Assembly: GCA_017999235.1 (NCBI GenBank)
Contig: JAGOBN010000224.1
Coordinates: 1 to 6,769, forward strand
Source of the DNA: Anaerolineales bacterium
GTDB lineage: Bacteria > Chloroflexota > Anaerolineae > Anaerolineales > UBA6663
Length of the DNA: 6,769 nucleotides
Reading direction: 5' to 3'
Shown: positions 1 to 6,532 of the stretch, one piece after another
How the letters are laid out: each line of letters starts with the position of its first letter
Numbering within the stretch: position 1 is the stretch's first letter
Program-made: the position numbers and the translations under genes
Notes under the pieces: model-generated
What the model saw: only the letters and a program-made list of their open reading frames with translations
Databases searched by the model: none
Told to the model about the DNA's origin: nothing

Positions 1-1016
1 TCTAATTCGGCCGCGGCCGGCGGCGGCGGTTGGGTGCTCAGATCGCCGGCCGCGAGGCGCCGCGTCTGGGCCACCAAGTGTTGGATCGGACGCAGAACCG
101 ACCGTTCCATCAGGATCAAGACCAGCCTGAGGGTCACGCCCCCCACCACCAACAGCACGGCGGCGTTGCTTAATAAATCGCGGTTGGCGTCGGCGAAGAC
201 CTGGGCGGCCGGCAGGCCGACGGCCAGCATCACATCCGTCGGGCTGTCAGCGCGCAGGCGCGCAAAGCCGTACACGCGCTGGGTCCCGTCCAGGCCGGTC
301 AGCAGCGTGGTCTGACCGATGGGCTGGTCGCGCATCACCCGCAGCAACTGCTGTTCTGGCAGCGGCTGGCCGGTCATGTGCTCCGGGTCCGGCGAGCGGA
401 ACAGGAGCGTGCTGTGCTCATCGATGACAAAGATGGAAGCGCCAGGCGGGAGGCCGGCCGCCGCCGCGAAGTCATTCAGCCACTGCAGGTCGAGGACGAC
501 GGCGATCACGCTCTGAACTTGGCCGGCGTTGTCCAGGACGGGCTGGGCCAGGGTGAGGGTGGCCGGACCGCCGCCGGCTGCGGCTTGATAATCGCCGATC
601 ACGAAGGCGCGGGTGGCCAGCACCTGCTGGAACCAATGCGGCGGGGCCAGCGCGGCCGCCCGGTCGTAAGGCAGGGCGCTGCAGAGCGGGGTCCCGTCCA
701 CGGCCAGGAGGCTTAAATTAATGTAGTGGGGGCTTTGCTGAAGCAGACCCGCCAGCAGGGGCTGGCAATTCAGGCCGCCAGTATGCATCCCCGGCAGCCG
801 GGCCAGGGTGGCCAGCAGCTGTTGGGAGGTCTGGATCAGGAGGCTTTCCTGATCCGCGCCCAGGTCGGCGATGCCTTGCACGCGCTGGCGGGCTTCCAGC
901 TCGGCTTGCGCGCGGACCTGGACTTGATAGTAGGCGCTGTACGCCACCATCGGCAGGACGGCCAGCCCAATGATTCCGACTAACTGCGCCCGTAGGCTAG
1001 CCAGACGCCGTCGCAT
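1..1016 (-). CDS. Membrane sensor protein with extracellular PDC/Cache-like domain and HAMP linker (3' end beyond window)
   Basis: The minus strand is open for 338 codons from ATG 1014-1016 to the left edge, so only the N-terminal part is visible. Residues 1-8 are basic (MRRRLASLR). Residues about 10-29 form a first membrane helix, about 30-280 an extracellular region and about 283-303 a second helix. A HAMP-like stretch follows with RPIQHLVAQTRRLAAGDLS at about 309-327. The extracellular part reads like a double-PDC (dCache) sensor: an SQQLLATLARLPGM helix, a cysteine pair (C84, C112), FVIGDYQ, PVLDNAGQVQSV and IFVIDEHSTLLF. Such proteins bind small ligands outside the cell and pass the signal to a histidine kinase, cyclase or chemotaxis domain inside. 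The output domain is not visible. The receiver gene upstream makes a histidine kinase the likeliest reading, but a diguanylate cyclase or chemoreceptor is possible. An in-frame ATG at 1043 is an alternative start; 1016 is preferred for its ribosome site. Confidence 0.85.
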   Translation of the reverse strand, partial: MRRRLASLRAQLVGIIGLAVLPMVAYSAYYQVQVRAQAELEARQRVQGIADLGADQESLLIQTSQQLLATLARLPGMHTGGLNCQPLLAGLLQQSPHYINLSLLAVDGTPLCSALPYDRAAALAPPHWFQQVLATRAFVIGDYQAAAGGGPATLTLAQPVLDNAGQVQSVIAVVLDLQWLNDFAAAAGLPPGASIFVIDEHSTLLFRSPDPEHMTGQPLPEQQLLRVMRDQPIGQTTLLTGLDGTQRVYGFARLRADSPTDVMLAVGLPAAQVFADANRDLLSNAAVLLVVGGVTLRLVLILMERSVLRPIQHLVAQTRRLAAGDLSTQPPPPAAAEL

Positions 1017-1022
1017 GCTTGC

Positions 1023-1027
1023 CCTCC
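1023..1027 (-). promoter_or_regulatory. Ribosome binding site of the sensor gene
   Basis: GGAGG on the minus strand, 6 nt before ATG 1016. The in-frame ATG at 1043 has no comparable site and directly follows an in-frame TAG, so this motif decides the start. Confidence 0.7.
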
Positions 1028-1277
1028 GGGTAGGTGGAGCCATTCTCTAGCGTCGTGTTCAATGACAGCAAATCATCTTAGGGACAACCCGCGGCTCAAA
1101 GTAGAGCGCAAGGGCCGGTTATTCCGTTATCAATGTCACATTAGAAGGTCAGAGCGGCCGTCGCCCGCCAGCGACCCGCTCACGCGGAGAAGGGGCATCC
1201 ATACCCGCCGCCGAGGCCGGCGCTGGGCGGATCATCCCAGGCCGGCGGAAGCAACGGGCCGGGCTCATCCATCCATT
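1028..1277. other. Spacer between response regulator and sensor gene, no gene seen
   Basis: About 250 bp separate the regulator's stop from the sensor gene, long for a two-gene operon in this compact region. The part near the sensor (about 1060-1150) is AT-richer than its surroundings, as a promoter region might be. I could not find a convincing -35/-10 pair on the minus strand; TAAGAT at 1075-1080 is the nearest candidate -10 and is weak. No tRNA, intrinsic terminator or convincing small ORF was recognised. The plus-strand open frame crossing here is antisense to the regulator and looks spurious. Confidence 0.5.
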
Positions 1278-1682
1278 TCAAGGCGTCGCCGAGTTTCCGA
1301 GGAGGGAACGCAGCAAAGGCACCAATTCCAGGTGCATGATGTTCTTGGGGACGTACCCGATGGCGCCGGCCGCGATGGCCGCGCTCTGATACTCCGGCGC
1401 GGAGTAGATGCTCAACACCACTACCTGGGTGTGGGGGGCGGCCAGTTTCACCCGGCGCGTCGCTTCGATGCCCTTCATGCCCGGCATCTCCACATCCATC
1501 AAAACGATCTCCGGGCGGTGTTCGGCCACCAGCCGCAGCGCTTCCTCACCGTCATGGGCTTCCAGGAGCTTGAGCGCCGGAAACGCGAAGCCCAGCCAAT
1601 CCCGGATGACCTCCCGCGTGCGCACGTGGTCTTCCACAATCAGCACCGTGGCCATGCGTTGTGACGAGGGGGTCACGAGCAT
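1278..1682 (-). CDS. Single-domain response regulator (receiver domain only)
   Basis: A 134-residue protein made almost entirely of one CheY-like receiver domain, with no DNA-binding or enzymatic output. The expected residues are all present: acidic pair E17-D18 (VLIVEDH), phosphoacceptor D63 (VLMDVEMPG), S91 at the Thr/Ser switch position (VVVLS), aromatic Y110 and K113 (GYVPKN). The sequence is closest in style to NarL/FixJ-class receivers. The domain ends near residue 128 and the stop follows at once. It would accept phosphate from a histidine kinase and act by protein contact or as a phosphate relay. The sensor encoded downstream on the same strand is the obvious candidate partner, which is inference. 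The start at 1682 has AAGGA 7 nt upstream; a later ATG (1655, MATVLIVEDH) would fit the domain equally well but lacks such a site. Confidence 0.9.
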   Translation of the reverse strand: MLVTPSSQRMATVLIVEDHVRTREVIRDWLGFAFPALKLLEAHDGEEALRLVAEHRPEIVLMDVEMPGMKGIEATRRVKLAAPHTQVVVLSIYSAPEYQSAAIAAGAIGYVPKNIMHLELVPLLRSLLGNSATP

Positions 1683-1689
1683 CCTGTTA

Positions 1690-1694
1690 TCCTT
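1690..1694 (-). promoter_or_regulatory. Ribosome binding site of the response regulator
   Basis: AAGGA on the minus strand, 7 nt before ATG 1682. It favours this start over the internal ATG at 1655. Confidence 0.55.
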
Positions 1695-1749
1695 GCGCCG
1701 GGGCGGCGCTAAATCCAGCTATTTAGGCCGTTGCCCAAGTCGTGGCTCC

Positions 1750-1755
1750 ACTATA
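1750..1755 (-). promoter_or_regulatory. Possible -10 box for the response regulator
   Basis: TATAGT on the minus strand, one mismatch from TATAAT. It would put the transcript start near 1743 and leave a leader of about 60 nt. The best -35-like word, CTGACA (1777-1782), lies 21 bp away, wider than the usual 16-18 bp, so the assignment is tentative. Confidence 0.3.
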
Positions 1756-1786
1756 GCCAGGCCGTTCTAACTCGTCTGTCAGGGAA

Positions 1787-1904
1787 GTTTGACTGTTCGG
1801 GGGCTGGACGCGCACTCGGCGGGGGCGGTTAACGAGAAACCAACCCCGGGTGGCGCCGGCGCCGGTTACGTCAAATCCAATCCGAGAGGGACGGTTTGAC
1901 GGTT
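1787..1904. repeat. Three TTTGAC half-sites in the divergent control region
   Basis: GTTTGACTGTT (1787-1797) and GTTTGACGGTT (1894-1904) are direct repeats matching at 10 of 11 positions. Between them CGTCAAATCC (1869-1878) faces GGTTTGACG (1893-1901) as an inverted repeat with one bulged base and a 14-nt spacer. The arrangement resembles operator half-sites serving one or both divergent genes. No regulator family is recognised from the motif, and the function is inference. Confidence 0.35.
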
Positions 1905-1934
1905 GAATCCGGTCCGGCGCGCCCCGCGCTCCTC

Positions 1935-1943
1935 TGTTAGAAT
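1935..1943 (+). promoter_or_regulatory. Extended -10 promoter of the rightward operon
   Basis: TGTTAGAAT combines a TGn extension with TAGAAT, one mismatch from TATAAT. There is no -35 match at normal spacing (about 1915-1920 is GC-rich), as is common for extended -10 promoters. Transcription would start near 1950, only a few bases before ATG 1954, and no Shine-Dalgarno sequence precedes that ATG. The first gene may therefore be translated from a leaderless or nearly leaderless message. Confidence 0.45.
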
Positions 1944-1953
1944 CGCGTAACCC

Positions 1954-2439
1954 ATGGAACATCTCTGGTCACCCTGGCGCATGAGCTATCTGCAATCGCC
2001 CTCAGCGTCCACCAGCGGCTGCATTTTCTGTGACAAGCCGGCCGAGGCCCGGGATGCCGAAAATCTGCTGGTGCGGCGCGGCGCGTCCGCCTACGTCATT
2101 TTGAACTTGTATCCGTACAACAACGGCCACTTCATGGTGGTGCCGTATGAGCACGTGGACAGCCCGGAGCATTTGGCGCCGGCGGTCCTGACCGAGTTGT
2201 TGGTGCTGCTGAATCAAGGGTTGGCCGCGCTGCGGACGATGTATCAGCCGCAGGCGTTCAACATCGGCATGAACATCGGCGCGGCCGCCGGCGCCGGCAT
2301 CGCCCAGCATGTCCACCTGCACGCCGTGCCGCGCTGGGCCGGCGACACCAACTTCATGACCGTGGCGGCCGGCACGCGCGTGATCCCCGAGGACCTGCGC
2401 CTGACGTGGGAACGGATGCGCGCCGCCTGGCCGGTCTGA
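1954..2439 (+). CDS. HIT-family hydrolase/phosphorylase, Ap4A phosphorylase (Rv2613c) type
   Basis: A 161-residue protein of the histidine-triad superfamily, the usual length. The N-terminus MEHLWSPWRMSYL is the family's standard opening, so the start is secure. C23 and C26 (CIFC) form the zinc-type CxxC seen in many members. NLYPYNNGHFMVVPY (51-65) forms part of the nucleotide pocket. The catalytic triad is H119-V-H121-L-H123 (QHVHLHAVPRW), with H121 the expected nucleophile that forms the nucleotidyl intermediate. The conserved tail GDTNFMTV and VIPEDLR resembles Mycobacterium tuberculosis Rv2613c, a diadenosine tetraphosphate phosphorylase. Cleavage of Ap4A or related dinucleotides in the cytoplasm is therefore the likely role, though other HIT substrates cannot be excluded. 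It is the first gene of the rightward cluster; the next gene begins 20 nt after its stop. Confidence 0.92.
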   Translation: MEHLWSPWRMSYLQSPSASTSGCIFCDKPAEARDAENLLVRRGASAYVILNLYPYNNGHFMVVPYEHVDSPEHLAPAVLTELLVLLNQGLAALRTMYQPQAFNIGMNIGAAAGAGIAQHVHLHAVPRWAGDTNFMTVAAGTRVIPEDLRLTWERMRAAWPV

Positions 2440-2459
2440 TCCGCCCCTGAGGTGACGCT

Positions 2460-3659
2460 ATGGCCAACGCTTTGCCCACCGACGTTGTTATTCTGTCCGG
2501 CGCCCGCACCCCGATAGGCAAGTTCATGGGCGCGTTGGCGGCCCTGCCGGCGACGCGCCTGGGGGCCGTGGCCCTGCGGGCGGCCGTGGCCCGGGCCGGC
2601 GTGGACCCCGCCGCGATTGAGGAAGTGCTCTTCGGCCAGGTGGTGGCGGCCGGCTCCGGGCTGGCGCCGGCGCGGCAGGTGGCCCTGTTCGCGGGCCTGC
2701 CGGCCACGGTGGGGGCGGTGGCCCTCAACAAGGCCTGCGGCTCCGGCCTCAAGGCCGTGATGCTGGCGGCCCAGGCCATCCGGGCCGGCGACGCGCGGCT
2801 GCTGGCGGCCGGCGGCATGGAGAACATGAGCGCCCTGCCGCACCTGGTCTTTGTGCGCCAGGCCGCGCGCTATGGCGACCAGCCGATGTTTGACTCGGTC
2901 CTGCATGACGGGCTGATGGACCCGTTTGAGCACTGGGTAATGGGCAACGCCGCCGAGTACATCGCCGGCGAATACGCGGTCACCCGCGCCGCGATGGACC
3001 AGTTCGCGCTGGACAGCCACCGCAAGGCGCTGGCCGCGCAGGACGCCGGCCGCTTCCGGGCCGAGATTGCGCCGGTGGAGATCGAGGCCAAGGGCCGGAC
3101 CACCGTGGTGGACACGGATGAGGCCCCGCGCCGCGAGACCTCCCTGGCGGCGCTGGCCGCGCTCAAGCCGGCCTTTCAGAAGGACGGCCGGGTGACGGCC
3201 GGCAACGCCCCGGGCTTCAGCGACGGCGCGGCGGCCGTGATTGTGGCCGAGCGCGCCTACGCGGAGCAGCACGGCCATCGGCCGCTGGCCCGCATCGTCG
3301 GGTACACCTCCGCGGCCGTGGAGCCCAAGCGCCTGTTTATCGCGCCGGCCCTGGCGATTCCCAAGCTGCTGGCCCGGATTGGGTGGACGCTGGCGGACGT
3401 GGACTTGATCGAGCTGAACGAGGCCTTTGCCGCCCAAGCGCTGGCCGACGGCTACGCCCTGGCGGAGCAGGGCTGGGACTGGAACAAGGTCAACGTCAAC
3501 GGCGGCGCGGTCGCCCTGGGCCATCCGGTGGGCGCCAGCGGCGCGCGCGTGGTGGTCACGCTGATGAACGCGCTGCGCGAACGCGGTTTGCGGCGCGGCC
3601 TGGCCTCGCTGTGTCTGGGCGGCGGCGAGGCGGTGGCGCTGGCGCTCGAAATCGAATAA
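2460..3659 (+). CDS. atoB: Thiolase, acetyl-CoA C-acetyltransferase type
   Basis: A 399-residue thiolase of normal length. It condenses two acetyl-CoA to acetoacetyl-CoA, or cleaves 3-ketoacyl-CoA in reverse. The N-terminal half carries the acyl-accepting C93 in [12 protein letters not shown] and the GGMENMS motif (118-124). [16 protein letters not shown] (245-260) and [11 protein letters not shown] (N320) follow. The C-terminal catalytic residues are H355 in [16 protein letters not shown] and C385 in [11 protein letters not shown]. All four canonical active-site residues (Cys, Asn, His, Cys) are intact. ATG 2460 has GAGGTG 5 nt upstream. The 3-hydroxybutyryl-CoA dehydrogenase immediately downstream favours a biosynthetic, short-chain role over long-chain beta-oxidation. 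Chain-length preference cannot be read from the sequence, so the symbol is by function rather than proven orthology. Confidence 0.93.
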   Translation: MANALPTDVVILSGARTPIGKFMGALAALPATRLGAVALRAAVARAGVDPAAIEEVLFGQVVAAGSGLAPARQVALFAGLPATVGAVALNKACGSGLKAVMLAAQAIRAGDARLLAAGGMENMSALPHLVFVRQAARYGDQPMFDSVLHDGLMDPFEHWVMGNAAEYIAGEYAVTRAAMDQFALDSHRKALAAQDAGRFRAEIAPVEIEAKGRTTVVDTDEAPRRETSLAALAALKPAFQKDGRVTAGNAPGFSDGAAAVIVAERAYAEQHGHRPLARIVGYTSAAVEPKRLFIAPALAIPKLLARIGWTLADVDLIELNEAFAAQALADGYALAEQGWDWNKVNVNGGAVALGHPVGASGARVVVTLMNALRERGLRRGLASLCLGGGEAVALALEIE

Positions 3660-3661
3660 GG

Positions 3662-3677
3662 GCGGCCGGCCGGCCGC
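3662..3677. repeat. Perfect 16-bp GC palindrome between thiolase and dehydrogenase genes
   Basis: GCGGCCGGCCGGCCGC is its own reverse complement. It starts 2 nt after the thiolase stop and ends before the next gene's ribosome site. It could form a small transcript hairpin or be a by-product of the genome's abundant GGCCGG words. No T-run follows, so it is not an intrinsic terminator. Confidence 0.5.
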
Positions 3678-3683
3678 TCCAAC

Positions 3684-3688
3684 AGGAG
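3684..3688 (+). promoter_or_regulatory. Ribosome binding site of the 3-hydroxybutyryl-CoA dehydrogenase gene
   Basis: AGGAG 8 nt before ATG 3697, the clearest ribosome site in the operon. It supports independent initiation after the 37-nt gap. Confidence 0.7.
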
Positions 3689-3696
3689 CTAAAGGT

Positions 3697-4554
3697 ATGA
3701 CGATCCATCACATCGCTGTGGTCGGCGCCGGCACGATGGGCAACGGCATTACGCAAGTGGCGGCCACCACGGGCTACACGGTGACCATGCTGGATGTGGT
3801 CCCGGCGGCGCTGGAGCGCGGCCTGGCCACGCTGAAGAAATCCGTGGGCAAGCTGCATGAGAAAGGCCGGCTGACCGATGAGCAGGCCGCGGCCGTGGAC
3901 CGCATCCGCACCGGCACGGACCTGGGCGCGGTGGCCGAGGCCGACCTGGTGATCGAGGCGGCCAGCGAGGCCCCGGACGTCAAGCTCAAGCTCTTTCGGG
4001 ATCTGGACCGGCTGGCCCGCCCGGGCGTGATCCTGGCCAGCAACACCTCCTCGATCTCGCTCACCAAGCTCGGCGCCGCCACCAAGCGCCCGGAGAAGGT
4101 GGTGGGCCTGCACTTCTTCAACCCGGTGCCGATCATGGCGCTGGTGGAGATTGTGAAGGGCCTGGGGACCGGCAACGGCACCATCACCACGGTGGTGGCC
4201 CTGGCCGAAAAGATGGGCAAGACGCCGGTGGTGGTGAATGACGCGCCCGGCTTTATCTCCAACCGCATCTTGTGCCCGATGATCAACGAAGCCGTCTTCG
4301 CCCTGGAGGAAGGCGTGGCGCCGCGCGAGGCCATCGACACCATCATGCGCCTGGGCATGAACCACCCCATGGGGCCGCTGACTCTGGCGGACATGGTGGG
4401 CCTGGACGTGGTGCTGGCGGTGATGGAAGTGCTGCACCGCGACCTGGGCGACGACAAATACCGGCCGGCCCCGCTGCTGCGCCGGATGGTGGACGCCGGC
4501 TACCTGGGCCGCAAATCCGGGCGCGGCTTCTACGAGTACGATCAGAAGGCTTAG
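3697..4554 (+). CDS. hbd: 3-hydroxybutyryl-CoA dehydrogenase
   Basis: A 285-residue 3-hydroxyacyl-CoA dehydrogenase, the length of the stand-alone short-chain enzyme rather than a fused FadB. It reduces acetoacetyl-CoA to 3-hydroxybutyryl-CoA or runs the reverse. The Rossmann motif GAGTMG lies at 10-15. D33 at the end of the second strand (TMLDVV) favours NAD(H) over NADP(H). Catalytic residues are present: S118/S119 in SNTSSIS, H139 in [10 protein letters not shown]151 in ALVEIVKG and N189 in APGFISNRI. The C-terminal dimer domain carries [17 protein letters not shown] (221-237) and ends [14 protein letters not shown] (268-281), as the family does. It follows the thiolase by 37 nt, giving two consecutive pathway steps in one transcript. 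No enoyl-CoA hydratase gene follows, so the fate of the product (crotonyl-CoA, butyrate or polymer) is open. Confidence 0.95.
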   Translation: MTIHHIAVVGAGTMGNGITQVAATTGYTVTMLDVVPAALERGLATLKKSVGKLHEKGRLTDEQAAAVDRIRTGTDLGAVAEADLVIEAASEAPDVKLKLFRDLDRLARPGVILASNTSSISLTKLGAATKRPEKVVGLHFFNPVPIMALVEIVKGLGTGNGTITTVVALAEKMGKTPVVVNDAPGFISNRILCPMINEAVFALEEGVAPREAIDTIMRLGMNHPMGPLTLADMVGLDVVLAVMEVLHRDLGDDKYRPAPLLRRMVDAGYLGRKSGRGFYEYDQKA

Positions 4555-4557
4555 CGG

Positions 4558-4836
4558 ATGGAGTGCCGCGTCGGCTGCGGCGCGTGCTGTATCGCGCCGT
4601 CCATCTCCTCCCCGCTGCCGGGCTGGCCGGCCGGCAAGCCCGCCGGCGCGCGCTGCCCGCAGTTGACGGCCGAGAATCGCTGCGCGCTCTTCGGCCGGCC
4701 GGAGCGTCCGGCGGTGTGCGCGCGCTTGCAGCCGGACCCCGCAATGTGCGGCGCGGACGCGCCGGCCGCGCTGCGCTGGCTCACCCACCTGGAACTGACC
4801 ACCCAGCCCGAAAGGATGGATCCCGTTTATGGCTGA
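4558..4836 (+). CDS. YkgJ/YeiW-type cysteine-cluster protein
   Basis: A 92-residue protein with eight cysteines: C3, C7, C10, C11, C33, C42, C54 and C64. The opening CxxxCGACC followed by APSISSPLPGWPAGKPAG, RCPQL, RCALF, VCARLQ and MCG matches the UPF0153/YkgJ family. It is especially like Escherichia coli YeiW, judged from memory of that sequence. The family is annotated as binding zinc or an iron-sulfur cluster, but no reaction is established. ATG 4558 starts 3 nt after the dehydrogenase stop, with AGAAGG (4544-4549) 8 nt upstream inside that gene, so translation is probably coupled. Its last 8 nt overlap the aminopeptidase gene. The overlap suggests co-expression with that metalloenzyme, though a shared function is only inference. 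Confidence 0.88.
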   Translation: MECRVGCGACCIAPSISSPLPGWPAGKPAGARCPQLTAENRCALFGRPERPAVCARLQPDPAMCGADAPAALRWLTHLELTTQPERMDPVYG

Positions 4837-5929
4837 CGCCCGTTTGACTAAACTCGCGCAAGTGCTGGTGCATTACTCCCTGGAATTGAAACCCGGCCAG
4901 CAGCTGCAGCTGCGCACCCACCCGTTGGCCGATGAGCTGGCCCTGGCCGTCTACACCGAAGCCATCCGAGCCGGCGCGCACGTCTTCATCCAAACGGTGC
5001 TGCCGGGCGCCGAAGCCGTTTTCTACAAATATGCTTCGGACACACAGCTGGACTATGTCTCGCCGGTGCGCCGGCTGATCACCGAGACCTTTGACGCCGC
5101 GCTGGTGCTGAGCGCCGAGCACAACACCCGCGAATTGAGCGGCACGGACCCGACGCGCCTGGCCCGCGCCCGGCTGGCCGGCGCCCCGTTGAGCAAGATT
5201 TTCATGGAGCGCTCTGCCCGGCAGGAACTGCGCTGGTGTCTGACCGAGTTCCCCACCCAGGCCTCGGCGCAGGAAGCCGAGATGAGCCTGGCGGATTATC
5301 AGGATTTTGTTTACGGCGCCGGCCTGCTGGATCAGCCGGACCCGGTGGCGCTGTGGCGGGCGGAGGGCGAACGCCAGCGCCGCTTGATCAACTGGCTGGC
5401 CGGCAAGGACCACGTCGCCCTGAAAGGCGCCAACATTGATCTGCGCCTGTCGATCCGCGGCCGGACGTTCAAGGAAGCCGATGGCAAAGCCAACTTCCCG
5501 GATGGCGAGATCTTCACCGGGCCGGTGGAGGAATCAGCCACCGGCTGGGTGCGCTTCCGCTACCCGGCCATCTACGACGGGCAGGAAGTAACCGACATCG
5601 AATTGTGGTTTGAGAACGGGAAGGTGGTGCGCGAGACGGCCAGCAAGAACCAGGCCCTGCTCACGGCCCTGCTCAACACCGACGCCGGCGCCCGCTACCT
5701 GGGCGAGTGGGGGATCGGCACCAATTACCAGATCCAGCGCTTTACCAAGAACATGCTCTTTGATGAGAAGATCGGCGGCACTATCCACCTGGCGCTGGGC
5801 GCCAGCTATCCGGAGACCGGCGGCCGCAACGACTCCGGCCTGCACTGGGACATGCTGTGCGACATGGCCGAGAGCGAGATCACGGTGGACGGCGAGCGGT
5901 TCTACCACAACGGGAAGCCGGTGATCTAG
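4829..5929 (+). CDS. M29-family metallo-aminopeptidase (AmpS/AmpT type)
   Basis: A 366-residue cytoplasmic aminopeptidase of the thermophilic M29 family, slightly shorter than the usual 370-410. It removes N-terminal residues from peptides using two metal ions. The N-terminal domain opens ARLTKLAQVLVHYSLELKPG, the standard family start. Metal ligands and catalytic residues fall in order: E227 (FPDGEIFTGP), E293 (YLGEWGIGTN), H320 (GGTIHLALG), Y327 (ASYPET), H339 and D341 (GLHWDML). Spacing between the early ligands matches what I recall for Thermus AmpT. The Y327-H339 interval is about 12 residues shorter, which may account for much of the reduced length. There is no signal peptide. ATG 4829 overlaps the preceding gene by 8 nt, with AAAGGATGG upstream as ribosome site, so expression is coupled to the cysteine-cluster protein. 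Confidence 0.93.
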   Translation: MADARLTKLAQVLVHYSLELKPGQQLQLRTHPLADELALAVYTEAIRAGAHVFIQTVLPGAEAVFYKYASDTQLDYVSPVRRLITETFDAALVLSAEHNTRELSGTDPTRLARARLAGAPLSKIFMERSARQELRWCLTEFPTQASAQEAEMSLADYQDFVYGAGLLDQPDPVALWRAEGERQRRLINWLAGKDHVALKGANIDLRLSIRGRTFKEADGKANFPDGEIFTGPVEESATGWVRFRYPAIYDGQEVTDIELWFENGKVVRETASKNQALLTALLNTDAGARYLGEWGIGTNYQIQRFTKNMLFDEKIGGTIHLALGASYPETGGRNDSGLHWDMLCDMAESEITVDGERFYHNGKPVI

Positions 5930-5931
5930 CC

Positions 5932-6513
5932 ATGCCCCGCCTGGCGGTTTTCTGCGGCGCGTCCTCCGGCCATGACCCCGTCTACGCCGGGGCCGCCGGC
6001 GCGCTGGGCCGCCTGCTGGCGGCGCGCGGCCTGGGCTTGGTCTACGGCGGCGGCAAGGTAGGGCTGATGGGCTTGATCGCGGACACGGTGCTGGCCGCCG
6101 GCGGCGAGGTCATCGGCGTCATGCCGCGCAACCTCTTCCCCAAGGAAATTGACCATCCCGGCCTGACCGAACTGCGTGAGGTGGCCAGCATGCACGAGCG
6201 CAAGGCGCTGATGGCGGATCTGGCCGACGGCTTTATCGCCTTGCCGGGCGGGTACGGCACGCTGGATGAGTTCTGCGAGATCCTGACCTGGGCGCAGCTG
6301 GGCCTGCACCGCAAGCCGTGCGGGCTGCTGAATGTGGCCGGCTATTACACGGCTTTCTTGGAATTCCTGAACCATGCCTCCGGCCAGGGGTTTATCCAGC
6401 CGCAATTTCGGGCGCTGGTCCTGGCGGAGACCGAGCCGGCGCGCCTGGTGGACCGGCTGGCGGCGTACGAGCCGCCGGCCGTCCGGCGGTGGTTGAACGA
6501 AGCCCAGCGCTGA
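5932..6513 (+). CDS. LOG-family nucleotide 5'-monophosphate phosphoribohydrolase (TIGR00730)
   Basis: A 193-residue protein of the LOG (Lonely Guy) family, a Rossmann-fold enzyme that cleaves the base from nucleoside 5'-monophosphates, including cytokinin ribotides in plants. Visible motifs are FCGASSG (7-13), VYGGGKVGLMG (37-47), the phosphate-site MHERK (87-91) and the signature PGGYGTLDE (105-113) with catalytic R90 and E113. In bacteria the usual role is likely purine nucleotide salvage or AMP hydrolysis; hormone production is not implied. Such proteins are often mislabelled lysine decarboxylase. The start at 5932 is 2 nt after the aminopeptidase stop and gives the conserved N-terminus RLAVFCG. 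An in-frame ATG at 5857 would add 25 unlike residues inside the previous gene. It is the last gene before the terminator. Confidence 0.93.
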   Translation: MPRLAVFCGASSGHDPVYAGAAGALGRLLAARGLGLVYGGGKVGLMGLIADTVLAAGGEVIGVMPRNLFPKEIDHPGLTELREVASMHERKALMADLADGFIALPGGYGTLDEFCEILTWAQLGLHRKPCGLLNVAGYYTAFLEFLNHASGQGFIQPQFRALVLAETEPARLVDRLAAYEPPAVRRWLNEAQR

Positions 6514-6532
6514 TGCGCCGGCGAGGAAAACT

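Noticed and set aside
1017..1043. Upstream in-frame ATG (1041-1043) as the start of the sensor gene.
   Set aside because: No Shine-Dalgarno sequence precedes it, whereas ATG 1016 has GGAGG at 6 nt and starts just before the basic residues and first membrane helix.
1150..1277. Possible remnant of a LuxR-type helix-turn-helix after the regulator stop; the same frame reads PSPRERVAGG about 35 codons on.
   Set aside because: Only a five-residue resemblance to the PREREV-type opening, followed quickly by a stop, with no recognition helix. Chance is the better explanation.
1062..1664. Plus-strand open frame of 200 codons crossing the spacer and response regulator.
   Set aside because: Most of it is antisense to the receiver gene, its translation is Arg-rich without motifs, and the minus-strand receiver has all its conserved residues.
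1723..1962. Minus-strand 79-codon open frame across the divergent control region.
   Set aside because: It starts inside the HIT start region, has no ribosome site or recognisable sequence, and covers the promoter elements.
2244..4788. Long minus-strand open frames (about 426 and 410 codons) opposite the thiolase and dehydrogenase genes.
   Set aside because: They are antisense to two strongly conserved enzymes, have low-complexity Arg/Gly/His/Gln-rich translations with no motif, and are expected in GC-rich DNA where stops are rare.
5857..5931. Longer LOG protein starting at ATG 5857.
   Set aside because: The extra 25 residues lie inside the aminopeptidase gene and do not resemble LOG proteins; the conserved family N-terminus begins at 5932.
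1..6513. Abundance of GCCGGC and GGCCGG words as a possible uptake signal or regulatory repeat.
   Set aside because: They occur mostly in coding frames as Ala-Gly/Pro-Ala codons, without regular spacing or strand preference that I can see, so GC-driven codon bias is sufficient.
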